DNA of 64,000 bases, taken from assembly GCF_041200175.1 (NCBI RefSeq), contig NZ_CP165728.1:124001-188000 (forward strand), read 5' to 3'. Origin of the DNA: Streptomyces sp. R33. Its GTDB lineage: Bacteria > Actinomycetota > Actinomycetes > Streptomycetales > Streptomycetaceae. Positions within the stretch are counted from its first letter, which is position 1; each line of letters starts with the position of its first letter. The position numbers and the translations under genes were made by a program. The notes below the pieces were generated by a model. The model had not been told where the DNA came from and ran no database searches. It was given only the letters and a program-made list of their open reading frames with translations. Shown here in pieces: positions 29,601 through 38,762 of this stretch.

Positions 29601-32181
29601 GGGGGCCGAGGTCGTCGAAGAACTCACCCTGGAGACGCCCCTGGTGCTCTCCCGGACGGCCGAGCGCGAGATCCGCATCGTGGTCGACGCCAAGAGCGTG
29701 ATCAGCGTGCACTCCCGCGGCGAGGGCGAGACCGAGTGGACGCGCAACGCCGTCGGCGTCGTCGGGTCCGCCACCGGACGCACCCCCGCCGAGGAGAGCC
29801 TCCTCGCGTGGCCTCCCGCGGGAGCGGTCGCCGTGCCCTTCGAGGACGAGTACGCCCGGCTGTCGGCCCTCGGGTTCGGCTACGGGCCCCTGTTCCGCGG
29901 TCTGCAGAAGGTCTGGCGCCAGGGCGACGCCCTGTTCGCGGAGGTGGAGCTGCCCGCCGCCGAAGGCGCGGACCGGAGCCGGTACCGGATCCACCCGGCG
30001 CTGCTCCACGCCGCGCTGCTCCCGGTCGGACCGGGGCAGTTCGTGGACAACTCCCGGCCCGAGGGCTGGCTGCCGTTCCGCTGCACGGGCCTGCGCCTGA
30101 ACTCCGCCGAACCGGCCGTGCTGCGCGTCCGTATGGCGCCCGCGGGGGAGAACGCGCTGTCCGTGACCCTCGCGGACGCCAACGGGGCTCCCGTCGGCGG
30201 CATCGAATCGCTGACCCTGCGGCCCGCGGACGTCCAGCAGCTGACCGCGCTGAGCTTCGACCACCAGGACGCGCTGTTCCAGGTGGACTGGGCCCCCCTC
30301 GCGGTCCCCTCCGCTCACGCCGCGGTCCGGTACGCGGTCCTGGGCGCACCCGCCGCGGAACCGGCACCGGGCGCAGAGGTCTTCGCCGACCTCGGGGAAC
30401 TCGCCGCCTCCGACGGCGCGATACCCCCGATCGTCATCGCCGCCGTCGGCCGGACGGGCGCGGACGGCGAGGACACGCCCGACGCCGTCGAGCGGAACCT
30501 CCACCGTGTGCTGCGGTGGACGCAGGACTGGCTCGCCGACGACCGGTTCGCCGACTCCCGCCTGGTCGTCGTGACGCAGGACGCGATCCACGACGAGCAG
30601 GTGCCCCGCCCCGACCCCGCGGCCACCGCGGTCTGGGGATTCGTACGCACCGCACAGACCGAGAACCCGGGCCGGTTCACCCTCGTGGACACGGACGGCC
30701 GGCCCGCCTCGTGGGCCTGCGTCCCGGCGGCGGCCGACACCGGGGAACTCCAGCTCAAGATCCGGGGCGGCGAGGTGACCACGCCGGAACTGGCCCGCGC
30801 CCACGGTGCGTCCGCCGGTCACGGATCCCCCGGCGGGGCGGAAGACGTACCCGCCCTCGGGTCCGGCACGGTACTGATCACCGGTGGCACCAGCGGCCTG
30901 GGCGCGATGCTGGCCCGGCACCTCGTCCGGCACCACGGCGTGCGCCGGCTGGTGCTGACCAGCAGGCGGGGCCTGGCGGCCCCTTCGGCGGCAGGGCTGC
31001 AGGAGGAGCTGACCGGGGCGGGAGCCCAGGTCGAGGTCGTGGCCTGCGACGTGGCGAGCCGTGACGCCGTCGCCGAGCTCATCGCCGCGGTGCCGTCCGA
31101 GCACCCGCTGACCGCGGTGATCCACTGCGCGGGCGTGCTGGCCGACGGCGTCGTCGAGGCGCTGACCGAGGACCGCGTCAACACGGTCCTCGCGCCCAAG
31201 GTGCGCGGTGCCTGGCACCTGCACGAGCTCACCCGCCATCTGGACCTGTCCGCGTTCGTGCTGTTCTCCTCGATCGCGAGCGTGCTCGGGACGGCAGGAC
31301 AGGCCAACTACGCGGCGGCCAACGCCTTCCTCAACGGCCTCGCGGAGACCCGCCGGGCCGACGGCCTGCCGGCCACCTCGCTGTGCTGGGGCTTCTGGGC
31401 CGAACGCAGCGAGATGGTCGCCGACATCGGCGACACGGACGTCGTACGCCTCCAGCGGCAGGGCGTGCTGCCGATGGCCTCGCAGGAGGGCCTCGCGCTC
31501 TTCGACGCGGCGATCTCGCTGGCCGAGCCGGTCCTGGTGCCGGCGCGGCTGAACCTCGCGGCGCCGGGCGCGGCTTCCCCGCTCCTGCGCGCGCTGGCCG
31601 GCGCGCCCGGCGGACCCGGCGGGCCGGGGAACCGGGAGTCCACCGACAACGGACTCGCGCAGCAGCTGGCCTCGCTGACGCCGGCCGAGGCGGAGGCGGC
31701 GCTGCTCGATGCCATCCGGACGCAGACGGCGATCGTCCTCGGCCACCCGGACGTCCGGCGGATCACTCCCGCCGCGACGTTCAGGAAACTGGGGATCGAC
31801 TCGCTGACCGCGCTGGAGCTGCGCAACAAGCTGTCGGCCGTGACCGGCCTGAAGCTGCCCTCCACGCTGGTGTTCGACCACCCGAACCCCACCGCCCTCG
31901 CGCAGTTCCTGAACGCGCGCATCACCCCCGACTCCGCCGCCGCCCCGCAGTCTCCGGCCGATCACCTGGCCAAGGAGATCAACGGACTGGGCGCCCGGCT
32001 GGAGGAGGCGTTCCTCGTGCTCGCGGACGAGGACAAGAACACCATTTCCACTCTGCTCGGCGAGCTGCAGGGCCGGGTCCGTTCGCTGGTGAGCGCCGGA
32101 GCACCGGTCGGCATCGCCGACCAGATCAGTTCGGCCTCGGCGGGAGACCTTCTCGCGCTACTGGACAAAGAGCTCGGCTAG
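26641..32181 (+). CDS. PKS module 1, KS-AT-DH*-KR-ACP
   Basis: This 1,846-residue PKS extension module starts at GTG 26641 (GGGGGAGG upstream), giving an N-terminal docking coiled coil (DKLRSYLRRA). The KS is intact (DTACSSSL near residue 206). The AT has GHSQGE (about 658) and YASH (about 757), so methylmalonyl. The DH keeps its histidine motif (HVVHGAVLVP near 963), but the second catalytic motif is HPALLHAAL, with His instead of the usual Asp (HPALLDAAL), so dehydration is doubtful. The KR has GGTSGLG (about 1415) and intact Lys/Ser/Tyr/Asn (FSSIASVLGTAGQANYAAAN) with a B-type LAD motif. The ACP serine is in LGIDSLTAL (about 1719). A KR-only outcome would leave a hydroxyl, which fits a later pyran ring. 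Confidence 0.94.
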   Translation: MEDVDKLRSYLRRAVGDAQDLRERVRELEESAREPIAVVGMGCRFPGGVTSPEGLWGVVSDGVDAITEFPADRGWDLESLYSEDPETPGTTNTRSGGFLHDLAEFDAPFFGISPREALAMDPQQRLMLETSWEALERAGIDPAALRGSATGVFTGVYTTDYGPRMGGAAAGEVEGFQLTGTLPSVASGRVSYTLGLEGPAVSTDTACSSSLVAVHQAVRSLRSGECTLALAGGVSAMPTPGLLVEMGRQRGLSDDARCKAFADAADGTGFSEGAGVLVLERLSDAQRNGRRILAVIRGSATNQDGASNGLSAPNELAQRRVIRAALADAGLQASDVDAVEAHGTGTRLGDPMEAEALLATYGQDREQDSPLWLGSLKSNIGHTQAAAGVGAVIKMTMALRHGVLPKTLHVDRPSTHVDWTSGAVELLTEAREWTSAPGRPRRAGVSAFGISGTNAHLILEQAPEAVEQAPEEQPTAAPAPAAVPWVLSARSAEALREQALRLRDSVAADADLPLAGVGHALVTTRSLFEHRQVVIGADRDELLAALTAAAAGDESGAPGVVSGVAKPVGKTVFVFPGQGSQWIGMGRELWESSPVFAARMQECADALSPHVDWSLHDVLGDADALERVDVVQPVLWAVMVSLAEVWRSFGVQPAAVVGHSQGEIAAACVAGALSIEDAAKVVALRSKAILALSGRGGMVSVALPVQDVRARLTDGLSVAAVNGPSSVVVSGDVAELDALLAACEADEVRARRVPVDYASHSRHVEAIDGELRRVLAGLRPRTAEVPFFSTVTADWLDTTCMDAEYWYTNLRQTVRFEEATRALAEQGFRFFVEASAHPVLTIGVEQTLDGAGVEAAVVGTLRRGEGGLARFYRSAAEAFVAGADVPWEKAFQGWDGPWVELPTYAFQRQRYWLNAPNETTTAGSTSDHPLLDAVIDLPDDGENGGVVGSGRLSLERHPWLADHVVHGAVLVPATALLEMAAWAAHKAGAEVVEELTLETPLVLSRTAEREIRIVVDAKSVISVHSRGEGETEWTRNAVGVVGSATGRTPAEESLLAWPPAGAVAVPFEDEYARLSALGFGYGPLFRGLQKVWRQGDALFAEVELPAAEGADRSRYRIHPALLHAALLPVGPGQFVDNSRPEGWLPFRCTGLRLNSAEPAVLRVRMAPAGENALSVTLADANGAPVGGIESLTLRPADVQQLTALSFDHQDALFQVDWAPLAVPSAHAAVRYAVLGAPAAEPAPGAEVFADLGELAASDGAIPPIVIAAVGRTGADGEDTPDAVERNLHRVLRWTQDWLADDRFADSRLVVVTQDAIHDEQVPRPDPAATAVWGFVRTAQTENPGRFTLVDTDGRPASWACVPAAADTGELQLKIRGGEVTTPELARAHGASAGHGSPGGAEDVPALGSGTVLITGGTSGLGAMLARHLVRHHGVRRLVLTSRRGLAAPSAAGLQEELTGAGAQVEVVACDVASRDAVAELIAAVPSEHPLTAVIHCAGVLADGVVEALTEDRVNTVLAPKVRGAWHLHELTRHLDLSAFVLFSSIASVLGTAGQANYAAANAFLNGLAETRRADGLPATSLCWGFWAERSEMVADIGDTDVVRLQRQGVLPMASQEGLALFDAAISLAEPVLVPARLNLAAPGAASPLLRALAGAPGGPGGPGNRESTDNGLAQQLASLTPAEAEAALLDAIRTQTAIVLGHPDVRRITPAATFRKLGIDSLTALELRNKLSAVTGLKLPSTLVFDHPNPTALAQFLNARITPDSAAAPQSPADHLAKEINGLGARLEEAFLVLADEDKNTISTLLGELQGRVRSLVSAGAPVGIADQISSASAGDLLALLDKELG

Positions 32182-32190
32182 GGGAGAGCA

Positions 32191-35100
32191 ATGACAAACG
32201 ACAACAACGCCGAAGTTCTCGAGTACCTCAAGCGGACGTCGATCGAGCTGATCGAAACGCGCAAGCGCCTGAAGGAGCTGACCGAGGCCGCCGCCGAGCC
32301 CATCGCGGTGGTGGGTGTGGCCTGCCGCTTCCCGGGCGGGGCGGCGTCCCCGGAAGCACTGTGGGACCTGGTGCAGGCCGGCGCGGACGTCGTGTCGGAG
32401 TTCCCGGAGGACCGTTTCTGGGACCTGGAGGACCTCTACGACCCACAGCGCGAGCGGCCGGGCACCTGCTACACGCGGGAAGGAGGCTTCCTCCACGACG
32501 CGGGTGACTTCGACGCCGACTTCTTCGAGATCAACCCGCGCGAGGCGCTGGCCTCCGACCCGCAGCAGCGGCTCCTGCTGGAGACCTCGTGGGAGTCCCT
32601 GGAGCGGGCCGGCATCGACCCGCACTCCCTGCGCGGCACCAGCACCGGCGTCTTCGCCGGCATCGCCTACTTCGGGTACGGCAACCACTACTTCACCCCC
32701 GAGAACATCTCGGGCTACGCGCAGATCGGCTCCCTGCTGAGCGTCGCGTCCGGCCGCGTGTCGTACGCGCTGGGCCTGGAGGGACCGGCGGTGTCCACCG
32801 ACACCGCGTGCTCCTCCTCACTGGTGACGGTGCACCAGGCGGTGCAGTCGCTGCGCCAGGGCGAGTGCGGCCTGGCGCTGGCCGGCGGCGTCACCGTCAT
32901 GGCGATGCCGCAGGTGCTCCGCGAGTTCGCGCGCCAGGGCGGCCTGGCGGCCGACGGCCGGTGCAAGGCGTTCGCCGACGCGGCGGACGGCACCGGCTTC
33001 TCCGAGGGCGTCGGCATGCTGGTCCTGGAGCGGCTCTCCGACGCGCAGCGCAACGGCCGCAAGATCTGGGCGGTCATCCGCGGCTCCGCCGTCAACCAGG
33101 ACGGCGCCTCCAACGGCCTGACCGCACCGAGCGGCCCGGCGCAGCAGCGCGTCATCCGCGCCGCGCTGGCCAACGCCCGCGTCCAGGCCGGCGACGTCGA
33201 CGTGGTCGAGGCGCACGGCACCGGCACCAAGCTCGGCGACCCCATCGAGGCGCAGGCGCTGCTGGCCACCTACGGGCAGGAGCGCGAGCCGGGCAACCCG
33301 CTGTGGCTGGGCTCCCTGAAGTCGAACATCGGCCACACCCAGGCGGCGGGCGGCGTCGGCGGCATCATCAAGATGATCATGGCGATGCAGCGCGGCGTGA
33401 TGCCCAAGACGCTGCACGTGGACCAGCCCTCGACGCACGTCGACTGGACGGCCGGCGCGGTCGAGCTGCTGACCGAGGCCCGCGCGTGGCCCACCGCCCC
33501 GGGCCGTCCCCGCCGGGCCGGCGTGTCCAGCTTCGGCGCCAGCGGCACCAACGCCCACCTCATCCTCGAGGAGGCCCCCGAGCCGCAGCCGGCCCCCGAC
33601 GCCGCCGACCGCGTGCCGGCCGGCGCTGCGGGCCTCGTGCCGTGGGCCCTGTCGGCGCGGTCCGAGCAGGCGCTGCGGGCACAGGCCGAGAAGCTGCGCG
33701 CGTTCGTCGCCGCCGACCCGGCGGCGGACCTCGCCGCCATCGGCGCCTCGCTGGTCTCCGCCCGGGCACAGTTCGAGCACCGCGCCGTGGTGCTGGGCAG
33801 CGGCCGGGACGACCTGCTGGACGGCCTCGCGAAGCTGGCCGAGGGCGCCGAGTCCCCCGCCGTGGTGCGCGGCGCGGCCGGCGAGCCGGGCGGCTTCGCC
33901 TTCATGTTCCCGGGCCAGGGCTCGAAGTGGACCGGCGTGGCCCGCGAGCTGTACGACACCTTCCCCGTCTTCGCCGAGGCCCTCGACGAGGTCTGCGCGC
34001 GCTTCGACGCGCACCTCCCCTTCGAGCTGAAGCCCCTGCTCCTCGCCGACGAGCCCGAGGGCCGCGAGCGCACGGACGTCATGCAGCCCGCGCTGTTCGC
34101 CCTGCAGATCGCCCTCTACCGGCTCCTTCGCCGGTACGGCCCGCAGCCGACCCACCTGATCGGCCACTCCGTCGGCGAGATCGCCGCCGCCCACGTGTCC
34201 GGAGCCTTCGACCTGGACACCGCGACCCGCATCGTGGCCGCCCGCGGCCGCACCATGCAGGCCGTCACCGAGCCCGGCGCCATGCTGGCGGTCCGCGCCC
34301 CGGAAGCCGAAGTCGCCGCGCTGCTGCGCCCGTACACCCGTACCGGCATCGCCGCCGTCAACGGCCCGGAGTCGGTGGTCGTCTCGGGCCTGCGCGACGA
34401 GGTGCACGACCTGCGCGACCGGCTCGTCGCCGACGGCCGGTCGGCGAAGCTGCTCCCCGTCGACCACGCGTTCCACTCCCCGCTGATGGGCCCGGTCCTG
34501 GAAGAGTTCGAACGGGCGCTGCGCGCACTGCCCATGGGCGGCGAGCTGTCGGTCCCGGTCGTCTCGACGCTGCTGGGCCGCGAGGCCACCCTCCAGGAGC
34601 TGACGTCCGTCACCCACTGGGTCGACCACGTCCGCGAGCCCGTGCGCTTCCACGACGCCGTGGAGCGCGCCCGCGCGGCCGGCGCGAACGTCTTCGTCGA
34701 GGTCGGCCCGGGCTCCACGCTCGCCGGCCTCACCAAGGACGCGTTCGCCGCGGAGGGCGTGCACGACGCCGTCGTCGTGGCCTCGTCGCGCCGCGACCGC
34801 GGTGTCGCACAGGGCCTGGCCGGCGCGCTCGCCGAGCTGCACGTCCTGGGCGCCGCCGCGGACTGGGCCGCCCTGTTCGGCACGCAGGAGCGCGTCGACC
34901 TCCCGACGTACGCGTTCCAGCACCAGCGCTACTGGATGGACTTCCTGTCGGGCCTCGCGTCCGCGGACGTGACCTCCGCCGGCCTGTCCGCCGCGGAGCA
35001 CCCGCTGCTCGGCGCCGTGGTGGAGCACCCCGGCACCGACGAGGTGGTCTTCACCGACCTGTGGTCCCTGCGGACCCACGAGTGGATCGCCGACCACGCC

Positions 35101-38100
35101 GTCTTCGACTCCGTCGTCGTCCCGGCGACCGCCTACATGGACCTGGCGCTGTCGGTGGGCGCACACGTCGGCTGCGCCTCGGTCGAGGAGCTCTCCCTCG
35201 AAGTCCCGCTGATCCTCCCCGACACGGGCGACGTGCAGGTGCGCGTCGTCGCCGGCGCCGCGGACGAGAGCGGCCGCCGCTCCCTGGACGTGTACTCGCG
35301 TCCCGCCGAGGACGCCGCCGGTGCCGGCGGCTGGACCCGGCACGCCATGGGCACCCTGGTGCCCGGCGCCCCGCAGGACGCCGACCGGGCCCAGGACGCC
35401 CGCGCGCTCGCCGCGTGGCCGCCGGCCGGGGCCGAGCAGATCGGCTTCGACGGCCTCTACGACTCCCTCGCGGACGGCGGCTTCGACTACGGCCCGCTGT
35501 TCCGCGGCCTGCGCGAGGTCTGGCGCAAGGGCGACGACCTGTTCGCCCTCGCCACCCTGCCGGAAGGCGCCGACGGCGGGTTCGCCCTGCACCCGGCACT
35601 GATCGACACCGTGCTGCACGCCGTCGTCGCCGGCGGCGTCATCACCGTGACGGGCGACCAGGGCTGGATGCCCTTCGCCTGGTCCGGCGTGCACCTCGCC
35701 GGGGAATGCGGCCCGACCGTGCGCGTCAAGCTCACCCCGGCCGCCGAAGGCGTCGTGTCCCTCGTGATCGCCGACGAGCACGGCCGCGAGATCGCCCACG
35801 TCGACGCGCTGACGTTCCGCCCGGCCAGTGCCGAGCAGGTCCGCTCGGCACGCGGCGGACGCGAGCAGTCCCTGTACGCACTGGACTGGCGCCCGGCCCC
35901 GCAGGCCGCGCCCGACGCCGGCCGCGCGCAGTGGGGCGTCATCGGCGCGGAGACCGGCCGGGCCGCCCGGCTCGTCGCCGCGGGCGACGGCAGCGTCTCG
36001 CTGTACGCGTCCCTCGGCGAGGTCCTCACCGCCGACGCCCCCCGCCACCTCGTCCTGTGCCTCGACGACGCCGTCGCCCCCGGCGGCGACGACCTGCTCA
36101 CCACGGTCGGCGACGCCGGCAAGCACGTGCTGGAGACCGTCCAGAAGTTCCTCGCCGAGGACCGGCTCGCCGCGTCCACGCTGGTCGTGCTCACCCGCCT
36201 GGCGCAGGCCACCGGCGCGGGCGACGACGTCGAGAGCCTGCCCGGCGCGTCCGTGTGGGGCCTGATCCGCTCCGCCCAGACCGAGCACCCCGGCCGGTTC
36301 CGGCTCGTCGACATCGACGACGAGGACAGCTCGTGGGCGGCCTTCGCGGACGCCCTCGCCCTCGGTGAGGACCAGCTGGCGCTGCGCGGCGGTACGTTCC
36401 TCGTGCCGCGGATGGTGCAGGCCGCGCCCGCCGACCACCGGCTCGAGCCGCCGGCCGACGGCGCGTACCGGCTGGGCATCACGAAGGCGGGCACGCTGGA
36501 GAACCTGACCTGGGTCCCGTGCCCCGAGGTGGAGGCGCCCCTGGAGGCCGGGCAGGTCCGCATCGCCGTCCAGGCCGCCGGCCTCAACTTCCGCGACGTC
36601 ACGATCGCCCTGGGCCTCATCGACCGGACGGACTTCGACTCCGGGCTCGGCAGCGAGGGCGCGGGCATCGTGCTGGAGGTCGCGGACGACGTGGCCGGCC
36701 TCGCCCCCGGCGACCGGGTGACCGGCATCTTCAACGGCTCCTTCGGCCGCGTGGCCGTGGCCGACCACCGCCTGCTGGCCCCCGTCCCCGACGGCTGGAG
36801 CCACGCCGAGGCGGCCTCCATGCCGAGCACCTTCCTCACCGCGTACTACGCGCTCTTCCACGTGATGAAGCTGCAGAAGGGGCAGCGCATCCTCATCCAC
36901 GCCGCTGCCGGCGGCGTCGGAACGGCCGCCGTCCAGCTGGCCCGGCACGTGGGCGCCGAGGTCTACGCCACCGCCGGCCCGGCCAAGTGGGCCGCGCTGC
37001 GCGCCATGGGCCTCGACGACGCGCACCTGGCGTCCTCGCGCGACCTGGAGTTCGTGGAGAAGTTCCTCGACGCCACGGACGGCCGCGGTGTCGACGTCGT
37101 ACTCAACTCCCTCGCGCACACCTTCGTCGACGCCTCGCTGAAGCTGCTGCCGGGCGGCGGCAACTTCATCGAGATGGGCAAGACGGACATCCGCGACGCC
37201 CGGCAGGTCGCGGCCGACCACCCCGGAGTCGACTACCAGGCCTTCGACCTCTACGGCACGGCGGGCCCGGACACCATCCACGAGATGTTCCGCGACGTCA
37301 TGGAGCTGTTCGCCGACGGACGGGTGCAGCTCAGCCCGATCTCCGTCCGCAGCATCCGCGACGCCCGCAAGACGTTCCGCGACATGAGCCAGGGCCGCCA
37401 CGTCGGCAAGCTCGTCTTCGACCTGAGCAGCGGTTTCGGCGGCGGCACCGTGCTCGTCACCGGCGGCACCGGCGGTGTCGGCTCGCTGGTGGCGCGGCAC
37501 CTCGTCGCCGAACACGGCGTACGGAGCCTGGTACTGGCGAGCCGTCGGGGCACGGCGGCCGACGGGGTTCCCGAGCTGGTCTCGGACCTCGAGGGGGCGG
37601 GTGCCTCCGTCCGGGTCGTGGCCTGTGACATCGCGGACCGGGCCGCCGTGGCGGACCTGCTCGCGGACATGCCCCCGCAGTACCCGCTGACGGCGGTCGT
37701 GCACGCGGCGGGTGTCCTCGCCGACGGCACCGTCGAGTCGCTGACCGCGGAGAGCATCGACCACGTGCTGCGCGCGAAGGTCGGCGGTGCGGTCAACCTG
37801 CACGAGCTGACCCGGGAGCACAGCCTCTCGGCGTTCGTCCAGTTCTCCGCCCTCGCCGGCACGCTCGGCACCGGAGGACAGGCGAACTACGCCGCGGCGA
37901 ACGGCTTCCTGGACGGTCTGGCGGCGCAGCGCAGCGCATCCGGCCTGGTCGGCACCTCGCTGTGCTGGGGCTGGTGGGAGCAGAGCAGCGGCATGACCGG
38001 GGACCTGGACCAGGCCGATCTCTCCCGGCTCCGCCGGATGGGCATCGCACCGATGCCGACGGCCGAGGCACTGGCCCTGTTCGACGCGGCGTGCGCGAGC

Positions 38101-38757
38101 GGCAAGCCGGTCCTCGTCCCGGCCCGGGTGGACCTCGCCGGCCTGCGCAGCAAGGCCGCCGACGAGCTGCCGCTGCTGCTGCGCGGCCTCGCCGACTCCG
38201 GCCGCCCGCGCCGGAGCAGGACGGGCACGCCCAAGGACGGCGGCTCCGTGGACCTGGCCGCCAGGCTGGTCACCCTGCCGGCGGACGAGGCGGAGGCAGC
38301 GGCCCTGGACTGGATCCGCGACCAGGTCGCCGTCGTGCTCGGACACCCGTCCGGCGCGGCCGTCGACGCCGACCAGGCCTTCACCCAGCTCGGATTCGAC
38401 TCGCTGACCGCGGTCGAACTGTGCAACCGCCTGGCCGCCGCCACCGGACTGCGCCTGGCGTCCACCCTCGTCTTCAGCTACCCCACGCCGCGCGAGCTGG
38501 GCCTGCACCTGCTGGGCCTGCTGCGTCCCGAGGCGGACGCGAGCCAGGACGAGGACGCTGTGATCCGCGAGGTGCTGCGGAACGTCCCGATCGACAGCCT
38601 GCGCAGCGCGGGCCTCCTGGAGCTGGTCCTGGCATGCGCCAACCCGCCCCGGGAGAACGGCGAGGCAGCCGCGGCGGACGCGGACACCGGTGCGGACGAA
38701 CTGTCGGACATGGACCTGGACGCGCTGCTCGACCTGGCTCTGGATGAGAAGAGGTAA
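32191..38757 (+). CDS. PKS module 2, KS-AT-DH-ER-KR*-ACP
   Basis: This is a 2,188-residue fully equipped reducing module. The KS is intact (DTACSSSL near residue 206). The AT has GHSVGE (about 657) and HAFH (about 760), the malonyl pattern. The DH has HAVFDSVVVP (Gly of HxxxG replaced by Asp) and an intact HPALIDTVLH. The ER binds NADPH through HAAAGGVGTAAVQ near 1570. The KR has GGTGGVG (about 1757) and its Tyr/Asn (QANYAAAN), but the catalytic-serine position reads FSALAG instead of FSSxAG, so Ser is Ala. The ACP serine is in LGFDSLTAV (about 2068). If KR works, this module makes a CH2-CH2 unit; if not, a ketone would stay. It starts nine bases after module 1, with AGGGGAG before the ATG. 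Confidence 0.94.
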   Translation: MTNDNNAEVLEYLKRTSIELIETRKRLKELTEAAAEPIAVVGVACRFPGGAASPEALWDLVQAGADVVSEFPEDRFWDLEDLYDPQRERPGTCYTREGGFLHDAGDFDADFFEINPREALASDPQQRLLLETSWESLERAGIDPHSLRGTSTGVFAGIAYFGYGNHYFTPENISGYAQIGSLLSVASGRVSYALGLEGPAVSTDTACSSSLVTVHQAVQSLRQGECGLALAGGVTVMAMPQVLREFARQGGLAADGRCKAFADAADGTGFSEGVGMLVLERLSDAQRNGRKIWAVIRGSAVNQDGASNGLTAPSGPAQQRVIRAALANARVQAGDVDVVEAHGTGTKLGDPIEAQALLATYGQEREPGNPLWLGSLKSNIGHTQAAGGVGGIIKMIMAMQRGVMPKTLHVDQPSTHVDWTAGAVELLTEARAWPTAPGRPRRAGVSSFGASGTNAHLILEEAPEPQPAPDAADRVPAGAAGLVPWALSARSEQALRAQAEKLRAFVAADPAADLAAIGASLVSARAQFEHRAVVLGSGRDDLLDGLAKLAEGAESPAVVRGAAGEPGGFAFMFPGQGSKWTGVARELYDTFPVFAEALDEVCARFDAHLPFELKPLLLADEPEGRERTDVMQPALFALQIALYRLLRRYGPQPTHLIGHSVGEIAAAHVSGAFDLDTATRIVAARGRTMQAVTEPGAMLAVRAPEAEVAALLRPYTRTGIAAVNGPESVVVSGLRDEVHDLRDRLVADGRSAKLLPVDHAFHSPLMGPVLEEFERALRALPMGGELSVPVVSTLLGREATLQELTSVTHWVDHVREPVRFHDAVERARAAGANVFVEVGPGSTLAGLTKDAFAAEGVHDAVVVASSRRDRGVAQGLAGALAELHVLGAAADWAALFGTQERVDLPTYAFQHQRYWMDFLSGLASADVTSAGLSAAEHPLLGAVVEHPGTDEVVFTDLWSLRTHEWIADHAVFDSVVVPATAYMDLALSVGAHVGCASVEELSLEVPLILPDTGDVQVRVVAGAADESGRRSLDVYSRPAEDAAGAGGWTRHAMGTLVPGAPQDADRAQDARALAAWPPAGAEQIGFDGLYDSLADGGFDYGPLFRGLREVWRKGDDLFALATLPEGADGGFALHPALIDTVLHAVVAGGVITVTGDQGWMPFAWSGVHLAGECGPTVRVKLTPAAEGVVSLVIADEHGREIAHVDALTFRPASAEQVRSARGGREQSLYALDWRPAPQAAPDAGRAQWGVIGAETGRAARLVAAGDGSVSLYASLGEVLTADAPRHLVLCLDDAVAPGGDDLLTTVGDAGKHVLETVQKFLAEDRLAASTLVVLTRLAQATGAGDDVESLPGASVWGLIRSAQTEHPGRFRLVDIDDEDSSWAAFADALALGEDQLALRGGTFLVPRMVQAAPADHRLEPPADGAYRLGITKAGTLENLTWVPCPEVEAPLEAGQVRIAVQAAGLNFRDVTIALGLIDRTDFDSGLGSEGAGIVLEVADDVAGLAPGDRVTGIFNGSFGRVAVADHRLLAPVPDGWSHAEAASMPSTFLTAYYALFHVMKLQKGQRILIHAAAGGVGTAAVQLARHVGAEVYATAGPAKWAALRAMGLDDAHLASSRDLEFVEKFLDATDGRGVDVVLNSLAHTFVDASLKLLPGGGNFIEMGKTDIRDARQVAADHPGVDYQAFDLYGTAGPDTIHEMFRDVMELFADGRVQLSPISVRSIRDARKTFRDMSQGRHVGKLVFDLSSGFGGGTVLVTGGTGGVGSLVARHLVAEHGVRSLVLASRRGTAADGVPELVSDLEGAGASVRVVACDIADRAAVADLLADMPPQYPLTAVVHAAGVLADGTVESLTAESIDHVLRAKVGGAVNLHELTREHSLSAFVQFSALAGTLGTGGQANYAAANGFLDGLAAQRSASGLVGTSLCWGWWEQSSGMTGDLDQADLSRLRRMGIAPMPTAEALALFDAACASGKPVLVPARVDLAGLRSKAADELPLLLRGLADSGRPRRSRTGTPKDGGSVDLAARLVTLPADEAEAAALDWIRDQVAVVLGHPSGAAVDADQAFTQLGFDSLTAVELCNRLAAATGLRLASTLVFSYPTPRELGLHLLGLLRPEADASQDEDAVIREVLRNVPIDSLRSAGLLELVLACANPPRENGEAAAADADTGADELSDMDLDALLDLALDEKR

Positions 38758-38762
38758 GTGAC

